From assembly GCA_026168455.1 (NCBI GenBank), contig CM047430.1, positions 25,686,735 to 25,750,734 on the forward strand: a stretch of DNA of 64,000 bases, written 5' to 3'. This DNA is from Theocolax elegans (Eukaryota; Arthropoda; Insecta; Hymenoptera; Cerocephalidae). Both the position numbers and the translations under genes were made by a program. Every line of letters begins with the position of its first letter. The first letter of the stretch is position 1. This document shows, piece by piece, positions 1-12,423 of this stretch. The notes beneath the pieces are model-generated. The model had not been told where the DNA came from. It searched no databases and saw only the letters and a list, made by a program, of their open reading frames with translations.

Positions 1-428
1 AATTTTAATCTGAAATTCAGCACAGAGTTAAATTATCAATAAACGAAGGCGCCTCTTCTCTTATTTTTTTACATACTGTTTTATTTACAAATTTATTACT
101 AATAATCACGATTGCCGGTAAGGTAGGGAGGATAAATATTGACTATGGCACCCCGTTAATGAATTGGCGAAAGAAGTAAGTTTTTTACAGTGACAAAAAG
201 AAAGATTATAATATTTATACTAAAAAGTACTATATTTTATAAGAAAAAATTGATATTTCCAAAATACTTGACTTTTTTTAATGATTTCTAGTGTATGATA
301 ATGTGTTTAATAAAAAATTATAGTAAAATTTATAATAATATTTGCTACAAAAACTTATTACAGTATATTGGGAGGTGACTGATACCAGAGCGCCAAAAAG
401 TCTTTTTTTGTAAGGTGACAAAGTTTGA

Positions 429-493
429 AAGCTGAGGTAACGTTAAATTTGACCTATACTGATCTAATACTTAGATACTCGTTACCTCAGCTT
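429..493. repeat. Perfect 14-bp inverted repeat (hairpin)
   Basis: The 14 bases at 429-442 are exactly reverse-complemented at 480-493, with a loop of about 37 bases. The arms read AAGCTGAGGTAACG and CGTTACCTCAGCTT. No function is assigned; it could be a very small MITE or an RNA hairpin. Confidence 0.7.
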
Positions 494-892
494 CTAAATA
501 TCATTTATCTCTGAATAGCGTAAGTTAAAATTTCATAAAACATATAATATTTTAAGAAATATATAAAAAATCTAGTACTTTTTCATTTATGTATAGCCAC
601 TTTATTTGTCTTTTAAATTATGCAATTATTACTTTTTCAAGTTAACAATTATTGGATTATTTAATTTAAGCATGTTTATTAATTCAAACATAACAAATTA
701 TGTAGAGCATACGTTTACTGAATAAAGTAGGCAAAAATAAATAGTAAATGTTTACAAAACTTTCATATAACGCATGAGAGCAATTCGAATGTCGAGGAAG
801 AAAATATTCGTCTGGCAATCAGTAAGATACAAGTCTCGTAAACAAAAGATTGGTGCTCAAAATACACCTTTTGAACGTCGGTTTTTTTGATA

Positions 893-959
893 GTTAAATA
901 GCTCAGTTGGTAGAAAGTCAGCCTCCCGAGCTAAAGATCGGAGGTTCAAGTCACCGATA
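893..959 (+). pseudogene. tRNA-like fragment (tRNA pseudogene or SINE head)
   Basis: The sequence has an A-box-like TAGCTCAGTTGGTAGAA and, about 35 bases later, a B-box-like GAGGTTCAAGTC. The D arm is damaged (AGAAAGTC where AGAGCG would be expected) and the acceptor ends do not pair, so it is not a working tRNA. Similar tRNA-like pieces sit inside the palindrome at 12746-13398. Confidence 0.5.
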
Positions 960-1356
960 GAAAATATTTTTTTTAATAATTTAAAAATTTTGTAGGTTTA
1001 TATAAAGTATTTTAAACTTATAAAGAGAATATATTTTAATTTATATAAATCTTTGGTCAAGTTCGGCACAGTCTCGTTGAAAAACCTCATATAAACTTTA
1101 TAGAAAGTTCATATGAAGTTACATTTTTTACGCCGGTAGTTTACATATTTTAAGTTAAATGTAATAAATGCGTAGAATAAAATAAAAAAAAAAAAAAAAT
1201 TCAAATTTATTTTTATTATCTTCTCTTCATTGTAGTAATAATAATTCCTATATGTAACATAATAAAAATTATTATGTACAAAGAATGTCACACTCTACTG
1301 AAATATTTAGCATTTATTTACTGAAAGCTCAGCTTTATAATTTTTGAAATTTACAG

Positions 1357-2601
1357 ATCGACGAATCAAGTTTTAATAATAGCAAAGAAGAAAGTGTACT
1401 CACAAAGAATAGTGGCAAAGATCATAATATCAGTAATAAAAAAAAGAAAAAGAGAAAGTCAAAAATCAGAAACACAACTGTTACTTCTAAAGAAATAGAA
1501 ATGCAAGAAAAGATTGAAAAGCTTCAAGCGAGATTAAAAGAAAAGGAAGAGGAATTGCGTGTAGTACGCAAACTAAATGAAGATTTGCAAAATAAAATAT
1601 TGAACAAAATGGATGAATATGGTAAGAATGATCTAATTGTATAATTGTAAAGTTTTACAAATTTTTCAAATGTTGCTGTAAATAAATTGATTAAGACCAT
1701 GCAATATCTATAAAAAGAAATCTATAATCCGATTGAATAATCTCTAAATAGATTAATTTTTTCAATTGTAATAATAAAAAATCTTTAAATTTTCGATTCA
1801 TCATATAAATTACTATTCATTTTAGCTAGTAGAACAATTAACCCATTTTCAACAGCGGGATTAGGTGATGTAGCTCTTGGACATATTGATAAAGAAACAA
1901 ATAAAGTAAACTATTATTTTTAATCTTCACATCTGCAATTACTACTTATTTTACACTAAAGAAAAATATTTTTTTAGATCCATTGTGGCAATAATTTTTA
2001 TATGTGCTACGATAGGTACCTGGATGCGATTAACAGAGCATCAAGCCTTGCTGTAAGTAAAACAGTTACAAAAAAACAGGGTGGCACTCCTCGCGTTCAG
2101 TCAAATAAACAATACACAACATTCGTAAAAAGTGTTGCTGTCACAATTGTTGGGTTAGAGTCTCTCAAAAATGGTAGTGTGACTGGGCGTAAATGCAACC
2201 GCATTAAGGGTTTACCTCCAAAACCTGCGATAGACCCTGCTAAATTTAACGCAATAAAAGGTAACAATAATTTATTTACGAAACATGTTATAAAACTCTG
2301 TAATAATATAATTATTTTATATATATTAGGAATTTTCTCATTTTATTTGCAATCGGAATTAAAACTTGATCCAGTTGCGGCTGACTTAGAAATGATTCAC
2401 GTATCTAGCTATATTGCCAGCAAAATCCAAGATTTGAATAGACAACCACGTGTTCAAAGAAAACTAAAGGAACAAATGGTGATAGAAAAAACATCAGTAG
2501 ATAGAGAAAAATCTGCTGCAAATCAACAAGAAGATTCCGAGTCCAGCGAATCTGAGGATGAAGAAAGTAGCAGTGATTCAGGAAATAGTGATAATAATTA
2601 A
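1357..2601 (+). CDS. BEN domain-containing protein, 3' four exons
   Basis: Four exons join in phase with GT-AG borders: 1357-1621, 1826-1905, 1978-2260 and 2330-2601, ending at a TAA. The first encodes a lysine-rich stretch (KKKKKRKSK) and a charged, probable coiled coil (about residues 45-85). Exons two and three encode a BEN domain: GLGDVALGH, then IHCGNNFY, then the conserved end FVKSVAV, SVTGRKCNR and KPAIDPAKFNAIK. The last exon gives an acidic serine-rich tail. BEN domains bind DNA or mediate protein contacts in transcriptional regulators, often chromatin-linked. The reading frame also runs through intron 3, so retention would still be open. The 5' end lies outside or was not recognised. 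This is the most likely functional host gene here; the exact family member is unknown. Confidence 0.78.
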
Positions 2602-3840
2602 AATTAGTCCATTAATTATCAGTATCTTAATCCTTCAATCGAACAACTAATAATTTGATCGTTTAGTTATTTAATATATTTTAAATTACACTGTAACAAA
2701 ATGCTTGCAAAATCATATTTTTCATAGAAAATTAATTTTTGTTGCCAAAAAATTGAAAAGAAAATCAGAGAAAATTCAAATTTTTACTTTTAAAATTGTT
2801 TTTCAAAAGGTTTATTATGAATACCTTGAGTAATTGCGATCTGCGACATTATGCGATTGTGTTAATTCTACAGATTCAATAACGGATACAAGCATACTTA
2901 TTATACATAGACTGCAAACTTACACAGTAAATACATGAACTCCGAATCACGGATTTTATTGTAAGTTTAGTAGTCGTTTTCGTATGCATAAATATAAAGA
3001 AGGCTTACAGTATTTCGATTTAGTGATCACTTTTTCCAAAGTTATGCGCTACTACAGAAAGTTTTGCAGAAAAGAAAAGCACAGTCCAACACTCTTTTAA
3101 AAAAACACAGTTGAAATAGAGAAGATTTAAAAAAATGTGAACATCATACGTCATTTTATTGTAAACTTTTAGCAGAAGTAAGAATTTGTAAAAATTGAAA
3201 CGTAAAAATAGGATAAATATTGTTGGTTAAATTGTATTGTGTATGGTGGAACGTATTGTATTATACATAATTTTTTTTTAATTTGAGTACTTACCACTAT
3301 TTGCTACCAAGTTATATAAGTTATTAAACTCACTGTTTTTCTCTTTGAACTTTCTTTATATTATTACATAAAAGAACGTTATAATAATACCAATGTTACT
3401 ACTATATCCATGATTCGGAGTTTAAGTTCTCTCCTTGTTTTTAAGCTTAAGAATTTATATAAGTGTTTATGTTTTATCTTTATATTATATTTATCAATAT
3501 AAAAATTCTATTACATTGTTAGAAAAACAATAATCATACGAAATGCAAATTTTATAATTTTGTGCAAAACATTATTTATTAACATTGTTTTTTTATTTCA
3601 AGTATTTAAATATTTAAAAAGTATTACTTCACACGCGAAAATTGTGATTGTAAATTGTATAGAAATACGACTAATCAACAAAAATAAAGAAATATAATTT
3701 TTCTAATTTTATAAATGACAAAATTTTAAATATTAAATCCCTATTACATTTATATCAGGAATTTCACTGTTTTCTTTTAAAACTGATGCTTAAAATCATG
3801 ATGCAAACGATGCTTAGCTACGTTTAAAGTAAATGTAATT
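2602..3840. other. Intergenic, AT-rich
   Basis: No gene is seen downstream of the BEN gene stop. The stretch contains the small inverted-repeat element at 2938-3422 and otherwise only low-complexity AT-rich sequence. Confidence 0.6.
2938..3422. mobile_element. Small TIR element (MITE), 485 bp
   Basis: AACTCCGAATCACGGAT at the left end is matched by its reverse complement with one mismatch at the right end. The interior has no coding capacity. No clear target duplication is visible, so the superfamily is left open. Confidence 0.5.
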
Positions 3841-4146
3841 TTATGAGAAACTCACCATTCACATAAATCTATAGCTGGTTCTATAAGCAAAAACACGTTG
3901 CTTCCGTATAAAATAATTAGATATTGGACATTAGAATCCACATTTGTTCTCAAAAATATTTAATTTGGAAAAACCATTCAATCCCCATTACACGCATACA
4001 AGAGATTTGCTATGTATTCTTACAAAGTTACAAAGCAATTAATACTCAAAGCAGCATAAAATAAATATAATTGTTATAAGAAACTCACCATTAAAACCTA
4101 TTGCTATTTTCATAAGTAAATACACATGGCTTCCACATCAAATTAA
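3841..4146. repeat. 232-bp tandem repeats, left part
   Basis: A unit marked by TTATAAGAAACTCACCATT recurs at 3841 (diverged), 4074, 7333 and 7565. Spacings are about 232 bp once the 3,028-bp insertion between 4147 and 7174 is removed. Each unit also carries GGCTTCCACATCAAATTAA. The array is non-coding and is the insertion target of the TTAA element. Confidence 0.75.
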
Positions 4147-7100
4147 GGTGGTTCGTTACCGGTCGCGGGGGGAATCGGTGCGGAGAGGGATTGTCGATTT
4201 CAGCTATTGTGACCGACCCTACCCCAGCCCGACGACCCTTCGAAATATAATAAAAAAAAAATGCTAATCGACGTATTTTTAATTGTACTTTTCAACAAAA
4301 AAAAAATTTTCAATTGTACCCCCGTAGTTTTTTAGAAAAAAAATCCTAAAGTACTAGAATATTAATCCGCCAATAGCTCCTTTTAAAGTGGTTTTAACGT
4401 TAAAGGAAAGGTGCAGAAAAATTGTACCTTTTTTTATACTTAATTGTACCACCGTTACTTTTGCGAAATAATATAATACAATAAATAAAAAATCAAAAAA
4501 ATTGTACTGACATAATGCAATATATTTCCAGTCACCGCGCATGCGCGGTCACCGGAAATACGAGAAACGCATGCTTATGGCGCGTTATTTAAAAGTCATG
4601 AATAGATCAAAAAATGCTCGAAAGATGTTATAAAAAATAGTCAACGATGTATATTCATTTATCTTTCATAGACTTTACAGAAAATTCAATTGTACCACCT
4701 GAGGTTTTGAGGAAAAAAAAAAGTTATTGTCAGGTTACAGGTGGAAACGTTGAAAGCAGCGTGCACAACAGCTGTTTAACAATTAACAGACGTATTAAAT
4801 ATTCTTTTCATTTGTTCTTAATTGTACCATCATTAGTTTGTTGGTTTACACATTAAATTTGAGCAAAAATAATTAAATAATTACCAGCGGGCCTATGAAG
4901 GCAGGCGTCTTAAAATCGCGAAAAAAGCAAGTAACAACAAAAGTGTTTATTATTTATGAGGCTTGTGTGGGTATTTGAGAGTTATGTAGACAGTCGTCTA
5001 TAACTCGTTTTGGGTTGAAAAATTGAGAAGTAAGTACGGCCCCGTCTTAGTCAATAACCTGAGGGATAGTTTATTTTTAAAAACATAAAGCAAATCAACA
5101 ATAAAAATATGGTCCACCCTATCTATGCATACATACATATAATTTTAAATTTCGGGGTTTATGAAGCCCATGACAGAGAAGGAAGATACGTACTTTAGTA
5201 CGATAAAAAGAGACAGAAAAGATTATGGAGCCCCGGCTCCATAAACCTGCCATATTAACAATGAGTGGGAAAGGGATAGGGTTATTGGAATTTAACATAC
5301 GAGGCTCCATAACCCCCTATATCCAAATGTATATATATATATATATATTAAATTACGTATATAATATTATTTATATATATATATATATATAATTATATGG
5401 AAAGGTATTTATCTGAACTGTTTATTATTGATTTGCTTTATGTTTTTAAAAATAAACTATCCCTCAGGTTATTGACTAAGACGGGGCCGTACTTACTTCT
5501 CAATTTTTCAACCCGAAAGAGTTATAGTCTATATATAAGTCTCAAATACCCACATAACCCTCATAAATAATAAACACTTTTGACTTTTTTTATGAAAAAA
5601 CTATAAAAGCCTTATAATAATGCATCTTCTTTAGGATTATAACCAAAAAACGGGGTTACAAGGTCAAATAACCGAGCGTTACTTGCTTTTTTCGCGTTTT
5701 TAAAACGCTTGAGTTCATAGGCGTCACAACCGCACATGCGCATAGTGCGCCCGTTCGTTCAGCTAATTATTTACTATTGTTTCTAATTGATTCCCATTAA
5801 TAAATACAAAGTTTGACGATTGTACTATTACGTACAGATAATGTACATTTTTTTATTTACTCATAGTAGTAGAGTTAAATATCAATGATTTGGAGGGTAC
5901 AATTACTTTTTCCACAAATTCTGGTAATTAATAATAAAATCTCGTGCGGTTGAAAATCTCGTGTGCATGCGAATCTCGCACTTCCGTTGGCCGCGCATGC
6001 GCAGTAGCTGTAAACGGACTGTCAATCAGACGATATTGCTTTTTTAATATTTTTGCGTTATACCGTTATTTTTCGGAAAGTGAGGGTGGTACAATTAAGT
6101 ACGAAAAAAGGTACAATTTTTTTACACCCTAATTAGGACGAAGGAACGATTGTAAGGTGAGGTATCGGTGTTTTAATATTGCAATACTTTGTCATTTTTT
6201 TCTCAAAACGGTGGGGGTACAATTAAAATTTCTTGTTTTTTAGAAAGTACAATTAAAAATACATCGGATAGCATTTTTTTTTTATAAAATTCCGTAGGTC
6301 GCGGGCTGGGGTAAGGGCGGTGCTATTGTGGAAGTATTATGAACGACAAAATTAAAATACTAACCCCATGTAAAAACATTTGCCCGCGTGCTCGACGCAC
6401 CGACTCGGCGAATTAAAAAAATTATTTTATTTTCAACTCGCCGTATCTCACAATGTAATTAATGGATCGTTCCAAAAAAATTACAGAGTATACACTATAA
6501 GTACTAGTCCCTTACTGCCGCATTACAAAATGACTTAGGTATTATAAAACACGTAAAAAAAATTATAAACAAAAACATTTTTTAATACGCTACTAATTTC
6601 TTAATTAAAAAAAAGTGAGTGGGGAAGTTTTAAAAAATGACAAAATAAAACTGCTGTATTATTTCAAATATATTAAAGAAGATGTGTACAAAATTTGAGG
6701 TCCAAATATGCAGTGGAAAAAAAGTTAGAGGTGATTTAGTGTTTTGCGTTCAAATAAAGACAAACGCGCACTTGGCTAACTGCGAGTCTCTCATTTCTGT
6801 CTTGTAGGGGCCCTTGTAGCTTATAGCCCGCGCGACATTTTTTTCACATCTACGCTTGTATCTCGACAATAACAATGGATATGCATATTTTTTAAGACGG
6901 GAATCTCTTTAGAAATAAATATTCTTTTATTTAAAAAGTTTTTATATTCAATCATAGGTGTAGAAATATGTATAAATTACGGTAAAAGGATAAATTGTGT
7001 CATCACTCCATAAGAGCCTGTAGCAAAATTTTGAAGTTTGAACTAATTTATTTAAAAATAAGGTCCGTGACCATATTCAAACCTTATTTGGTCATTAAAG

Positions 7101-7170
7101 CATATTAAATGGAATGTTTATAACTTGGTTTCATTCATATCTGTTATTGTCGACTTTAGTACGAACCACC
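4147..7170. mobile_element. 3.0-kb non-autonomous foldback element with TTAA duplications
   Basis: Ends are GGTGGTTCGT and its reverse complement, flanked by TTAA at 4143-4146 and 7171-7174. A neighbouring uninterrupted 232-bp repeat shows the empty site, so the duplication is exactly TTAA. The interior is a large imperfect palindrome. AATTGTAC occurs at 4281, 4312, 4420, 4442, 4500, 4688 and 4820 in the left half, and its complement GTACAATT at 5897, 6089, 6111, 6217 and 6247 in the right half, as expected for transposase-binding subterminal repeats. A second inverted pair lies at about 4910-5105 and 5425-5590, around a (TA)n core at 5330-5392. No transposase is encoded. TTAA fits Kolobok, piggyBac or Sola3 families; the GG ends are unlike piggyBac. 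Confidence 0.8.
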
Positions 7171-7600
7171 TTAAAAGGATTTTTTATATTGAAATCCACT
7201 TTTGTACTTGTAAATTTCTAACATGCAAAAACAATTAAATCTACATTACGCTCATATGAGGTATTTACTATACATTCGTACACAGTTACAAAACAATTGA
7301 TGCTCAAAACAGCATAAAAGTAAGTATAATTGTTATAAGAAACTCACCATTAAAACGTATTGCTATTTTCATAAGTAAATACCACATGGCTTCCACATCA
7401 AATTAAAAGTACTTTTTATATTGAAATCCACTTTTGTACTTGTAAATTTCTAACACGGAAAGACAATTAAATCTACATTACGCTCATATGAGGTATTTAC
7501 TATACATTCGTACAAAGTTACAAAGCAATTGATGCTCAAAACAGCATAAAAGTAAGTATAATTGTTATAAGAAATTTGACATTAAAACCTATTATATACA
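7171..7600. repeat. 232-bp tandem repeats, right part
   Basis: This continues the array interrupted by the TTAA element. It includes the uninterrupted junction ATCAAATTAAAAGTAC near 7392 that serves as the empty-site reference. The same stretch recurs in the duplicated unit at 10191-10620. Confidence 0.75.
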
Positions 7601-7651
7601 TAAATCCTGTACATTCCTATAAAATTTCAAAACGATTAAATGTTCAAATAC

Positions 7652-7745
7652 GTATATGGAAATTACTATTGGTCGGATGATATGTAAAACATTATAAATC
7701 CTGACTCTACTGATGAGCCCACCAGGCATACTCAGGGCGAAATAC
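7652..7745 (+). ncRNA. Candidate type III hammerhead ribozyme
   Basis: The catalytic core pieces are in order: CTGATGA at 7710-7716, a four-pair stem II (GCCC 7717-7720 with GGGC 7735-7738), then GAAA at 7739-7742. TAC (7743-7745) pairs with GTA (7652-7654), and the last A of GAAA with T7655, giving stem III and an AUA cleavage triplet (predicted cut after 7656). Stem I can form from TGGA (7657-7660) with TCTA just before CTGATGA, extended by GTCGGAT with ATCCTGAC (one bulge), leaving an 11-base asymmetric bulge. Hammerheads occur in tandem repeats and retroelements. The short stem III and the bulge are weak points; activity is inference. Confidence 0.45.
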
Positions 7746-8842
7746 AATAAATTTTCTTTTCTTTTTTATTTTTTTTTCCATCTTTTTAAGTTTTTATTAA
7801 TTTTATATTACAATCAATTAAATTTTATATATTTTTTTTGACTTAGCTTGTCTTAGTCTTTTTCAAACACTCATCCTGTGAGGTTTCTATAGTGGCTGGT
7901 ATTAATACAGTAGTCCGCCTTACTTGAGTTGTGAGGAATATTTCTTTGGCTTGTGGAGATCAATAAATTCATTTATCATATAACATTATAATCCTCTTAA
8001 ACCATATTTTATCAACATACGATAATCCTTATAAAATTACACATAAGTGCTAATAAAACTTTTATAGGTAATAACAATTTAAAAGTTAATAATTCTGGGA
8101 TTTTGTAAATTTCTTATTAATTCTTGTTGGATAAAAAGTTTATAATTATTCATTTCCCTTTAAATCCTATAACTATATTATGGTTATGTTTCAACCCGTT
8201 TTTATTGGTTAATTCTTATAAAAATCAATAATTCTGCAGCATTACATAAAAAAAATTGTATGTTTTCATTCACTGCTATAAAACCACATAGGATATTTTA
8301 TACACTTTTTCGCATTGAATACTATAGATGTATTCATTTTATTTGATATTATGCGTAATTTCGGGTGCAAATACACATGCTCAACCTTATATAAAAATTT
8401 TTTATGGGTTTTTATGTGTCTTTTTCAACAGATGCGATATACATTATTCTTATATGTGTATGATGGCGCTGATGGCACTATTTAAACGGACAATAAATTT
8501 AACGTTAGTTTATTTATTTTATTGTGTATATAAAATTATGTATATACATTATGTATATATATTACCCAATAAGCAAAAATAAATCTTATTAAATTCTAAA
8601 AGAATTCTTTTCAAATTCTTTTTTACTAAAAAGAATTTCAAAAGAATTCTTCAAGTTAGCCTATAGTAATAACGAATGTCCGCTATATTAATATCTAAAA
8701 GAGTTAAAAAAGTATTCTTTTTGTTGAAATAATTTTGAGGAAAACGCAGTACAGAAAATGGAAAAAGTATTGTTAAAGAATTCTTTTCCTATCAAATGTT
8801 AACGCCTTTTTAAAAACTCCATAATCCAAAGTGGTGAATAAA
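7746..8842. other. Non-coding AT-rich stretch
   Basis: It holds a pyrimidine-rich run, then unremarkable AT-rich sequence, the left terminal motif CCCAATAAGC at 8565 and repeats of AAGAATTCTT. No gene is seen. Confidence 0.6.
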
Positions 8843-11800
8843 ACGTACAGATAATGTACATTTTTTTATTACTCATAGTAGTAGAGTTAAATATCAATGA
8901 TTTGGAGGGTACAATTACTTTTTCCACAAATTCTGGTAATTAATAATAAAATCTCGTGCGGTTGAAAATCTCGTGTGCATGCGAATCTCGCACTTCCGTT
9001 GGCCGCGCATGCGCAGTAGCTGTAAACGGACTGTCAATCAGACGATATTGCTTTTTTTAATATTTTGCGTTATACCGTTATTTTTTTCGGAAAAGTGAGG
9101 GTGGTACAATTAAGTACGAAAAGGTACAATTTTTTTTACACCCTAATTAGGACGAAGGAACGATTGTAAGGTGAGGTATCGGTGTTTTAATATTGCAATA
9201 CTTTGTCATTTTTTTTTCTCAAAAACGGTGGGGTACAATTAAAATTTCTTGTTTTTTTTAGAAAGTACAATTAAAAATACATCGGATAGCATTTTTTTTT
9301 TTATAAAATTCCGTAGGTCGGCGGGCTGGGGTAAGGGCGGTGCTATTGTGGAAGTATTATGAACGACAAAATTAAAATACTAACCCCATGTAAAAACATT
9401 TGCCCGCGTGCTCGACGCACCGACTCGGCGAATTAAAAAAATTATTTTATTTTCAACTCGCCGTATCTCACAATGTAATTAATGGATCGTTCCAAAAAAA
9501 TTACAGAGTATACACTATAAGTACTAGTCCCTTACTGCCGCATTACAAAATGACTTAGGTATTATAAAACACGTAAAAAAAATTATAAACAAAAAACATT
9601 TTTTAATACGCTACTAATTTCTTAATTAAAAAAAGTGAGTGGGGAAGTTTTAAAAAATGACAAAATAAAACTGCTGTATTATTTCAAATATATTAAAGAA
9701 GATGTGTACAAAATTTGAGGTCCAAATATGCAGTGGAAAAAAAGTTAGAGGTGATTTAGTGTTTTGCGTTCAAATAAAGACAAACGCGCACTTGGCTAAC
9801 TGCGAGTCTCTCATTTCTGTCTTGTAGGGCCCTTGTAGCTTATAGCCCGCGCGACATTTTTTTCACATCTACGCTTGTATCTCGACAATAACAATGGATA
9901 TGCATATTTTTTAAGACGGGAATCTCTTTAGAAATAAATATTCTTTTATTTAAAAAGTTTTTATATTCAATCATAGGTGTAGAAATATGTATAAATTACG
10001 GTAAAAGGATAAATTGTGTCATCACTCCATAAGAGCCTGTAGCAAAATTTTGAAGTTTGAACTAATTTATTTAAAAAATAAGGTCCGTGACCATATTCAA
10101 ACCTTATTTGGTCATTAAAGCATATTAAATGGAATGTTTATAACTTGGTTTCATTCATATCTGTTATTGTCGACTTTAGTACGAACCACCTTAAAAGGAT
10201 TTTTTATATTGAAATCCACTTTTGTACTTGTAAATTTCTAACATGCAAAAACAATTAAATCTACATTACGCTCATATGAGGTATTTACTATACATTCGTA
10301 CACAGTTACAAAACAATTGATGCTCAAAACAGCATAAAAGTAAGTATAATTGTTATAAGAAACTCACCATTAAAACGTATTGCTATTTTCATAAGTAAAT
10401 ACACATGGCTTCCACATCAAATTAAAAGTACTTTTTATATTGAAATCCACTTTTGTACTTGTAAATTTCTAACACGGAAAGACAATTAAATCTACATTAC
10501 GCTCATATGAGGTATTTACTATACATTCGTACAAAGTTACAAAGCAATTGATGCTCAAAACAGCATAAAAGTAAGTATAATTGTTATAAAAAATTTGACA
10601 TTAAAACCTATTATATACATAAATCCTGTACATTCCTATAAAATTTCAAAACGATTAAATGTTCAAATACGTATATGGAAATTACTATTGGTCGGATGAT
10701 ATGTAAAACATTATAAATCCTGACTCTACTGATGAGCCCACCAGGCATACTCAGGGCGAAATACAATAAATTTTCTTTTCTTTTTTTATTTTTTTTCCAT
10801 CTTTTTAAGTTTTTATTAATTTTATATTACAATCAATTAAATTTTATATATTTTTTTTGACTTAGCTTGTCTTAGTCTTTTTTCAAACACTCATCCTGTG
10901 AGGTTTCTATAGTGGCTGGTATTAATACAGTAGTCCGCCTTACTTGAGTTGTGAGGAATATTTCTTTGGCTTGTGGAGATCAATAAATTCATTTATCATA
11001 TAACATTATAAATCCTCTTAAACCATATTTTATCAACAATACGATAATCCTTATAAAATTACACATAAGTGCTAATAAAACTTTTATAGGTAATAACAAT
11101 TTAAAAGTTAATAATTCTGGGATTTTGTAAATTTCTTATTAATTCTTGTTGGATAAAAAGTTTATAATTATTCATTTCCCTTTAAATCCTATAAACTATA
11201 TTATGGTTATGTTTCAACCCGTTTTTATTGGTTAATTCTTATAAAAATCAATAATTCTGCAGCATTACATAAAAAAATTGTATGTTTTCATTCACTGCTA
11301 TAAAACCACATAGGATATTTTATACACTTTTTCGCATTGAATACTATAGATGTATTCATTTTATTTGATATTATGCGTAATTTCGGGTGCAAATACACAT
11401 GCTCAACCTTATATAAAAATTTTTTATGGGTTTTTATGTGTCTTTTTCAACAGATGCGATATACATTATTCTTATATGTGTATGATGGCGCTGATGGCAC
11501 TATTTAAACGGACAATAAATTTAACGTTAGTTTATTTATTTTATTGTGTATATAAAATTATGTATATACATTATGTATATATATTACCCAATAAGCAAAA
11601 ATAAATCTTATTAAATTCTAAAAGAATTCTTTTCAAATTCTTTTTTACTAAAAAGAATTTCAAAAGAATTCTTCAAGTTAGCCTATAGTAATAACGAATG
11701 TCCGCTATATTAATATCTAAAAGAGTTAAAAAAGTATTCTTTTTGTTGAAATAATTTTGAGGAAAACGCAGTACAGAAAATGGAAAAAGTATTGTTAAAG

Positions 11801-11864
11801 AATTCTTTTCCTATCAAATGTTAACGCCTTTTTAAAAACTCCATAATCCAAAGTGGTGAATAAA
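8843..11864. repeat. 3.0-kb tandem duplication, unit 2
   Basis: This is a near-identical copy of 5830-8842. Differences are almost all one- or two-base changes in homopolymer runs, plus a rare substitution such as the G/A near 7571/10590. The copy of the TTAA element here (8843-10190) lacks its left half. No gene is seen; the 84-residue frame near its right side is an AT-rich chance frame present in both units. Confidence 0.9.
10671..10764 (+). ncRNA. Second copy of the hammerhead-like sequence
   Basis: This is identical in its core to the copy at 7652-7745 and arises from the 3-kb duplication: CTGATGA at 10729-10735, stem II GCCC/GGGC, GAAA at 10758-10761. It is not independent evidence for function, because the whole segment was copied. 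Confidence 0.42.
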
Positions 11865-12064
11865 ACGTAAAAAAGAATTCTTAGGATTTTTATGTGCGCT
11901 ATTTTAAGAGTTCTAAAAGTATTCTTTTTTTAATAATTTTAAAGAAAACACAGTGGAGGAAATAAAGAAAGTATTTTTTAAGAATTCTTCTACTATTAAA
12001 TGTTAACGCCTTTCTAAAAACTCCATAATTCAAAGTGGTGAATAAAACGTAAAAAAGAATCGTT
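11690..12064. repeat. 182-bp tandem repeat, about two units
   Basis: Two units end in AAGTGGTGAATAAAACGTA, at 11851 and 12033, and each contains AAAGTATTCTTTTT and GTTAACGCCTT. The first unit also appears in the other 3-kb copy. Confidence 0.7.
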
Positions 12065-12423
12065 TAGATTTTCTTTACACTAAGAAAAATGTGTAATAAA
12101 AATTATTAAAATTCTAATAAAAATTACTATAAAACATAGTAATCGGTGGACATATTGTACTTTTAATAAAAATTGCTATGTTTTATAGTAAATTTGAAAT
12201 GTACAAATTTTACTATGTTGACATAGCAAATTTTATTAGAAAACATAGTAATTTTTATTATTTCGAGAAAGAGTCGAATTAAAAATAAATTTCTACTTTC
12301 ATCTGTTTACATTTTAACGTCCGTTATACATTTATTTTATTATTATTTTATACTTTATATTTACAATTTAAAATACATACAAATAATATTTATGAAAATT
12401 ATCAGAAAAAAAACCGAAGTCCG

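Larger units (their letters stand above)
1..1356. other. Non-coding upstream and intronic DNA
   Basis: This is AT-rich sequence with no convincing reading frame. It ends at a clear splice acceptor (AG at 1355-1356) that opens the first visible exon of the BEN-domain gene, so part of it is probably intron of that gene. It holds a hairpin (429-493), a tRNA-like fragment (893-959) and a poly(A) run near 1183-1198. Earlier exons and the promoter were not found and may lie before the window. Confidence 0.6.
5830..8842. repeat. 3.0-kb tandem duplication, unit 1
   Basis: This segment is repeated directly behind itself. It covers the right half of the TTAA element, two 232-bp repeats, the hammerhead-like sequence and an AT-rich tail with AGAATTCT motifs. 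Both junctions share the five bases ACGTA (5830, 8843, 11865), consistent with microhomology-mediated duplication or an assembly join. Confidence 0.9.

Noticed and set aside
8328..11604. Identical 84-codon frames at 8328-8582 and 11350-11604
   Set aside because: They are the same AT-rich frame copied by the 3-kb duplication, with no domain, codon pattern or start context.
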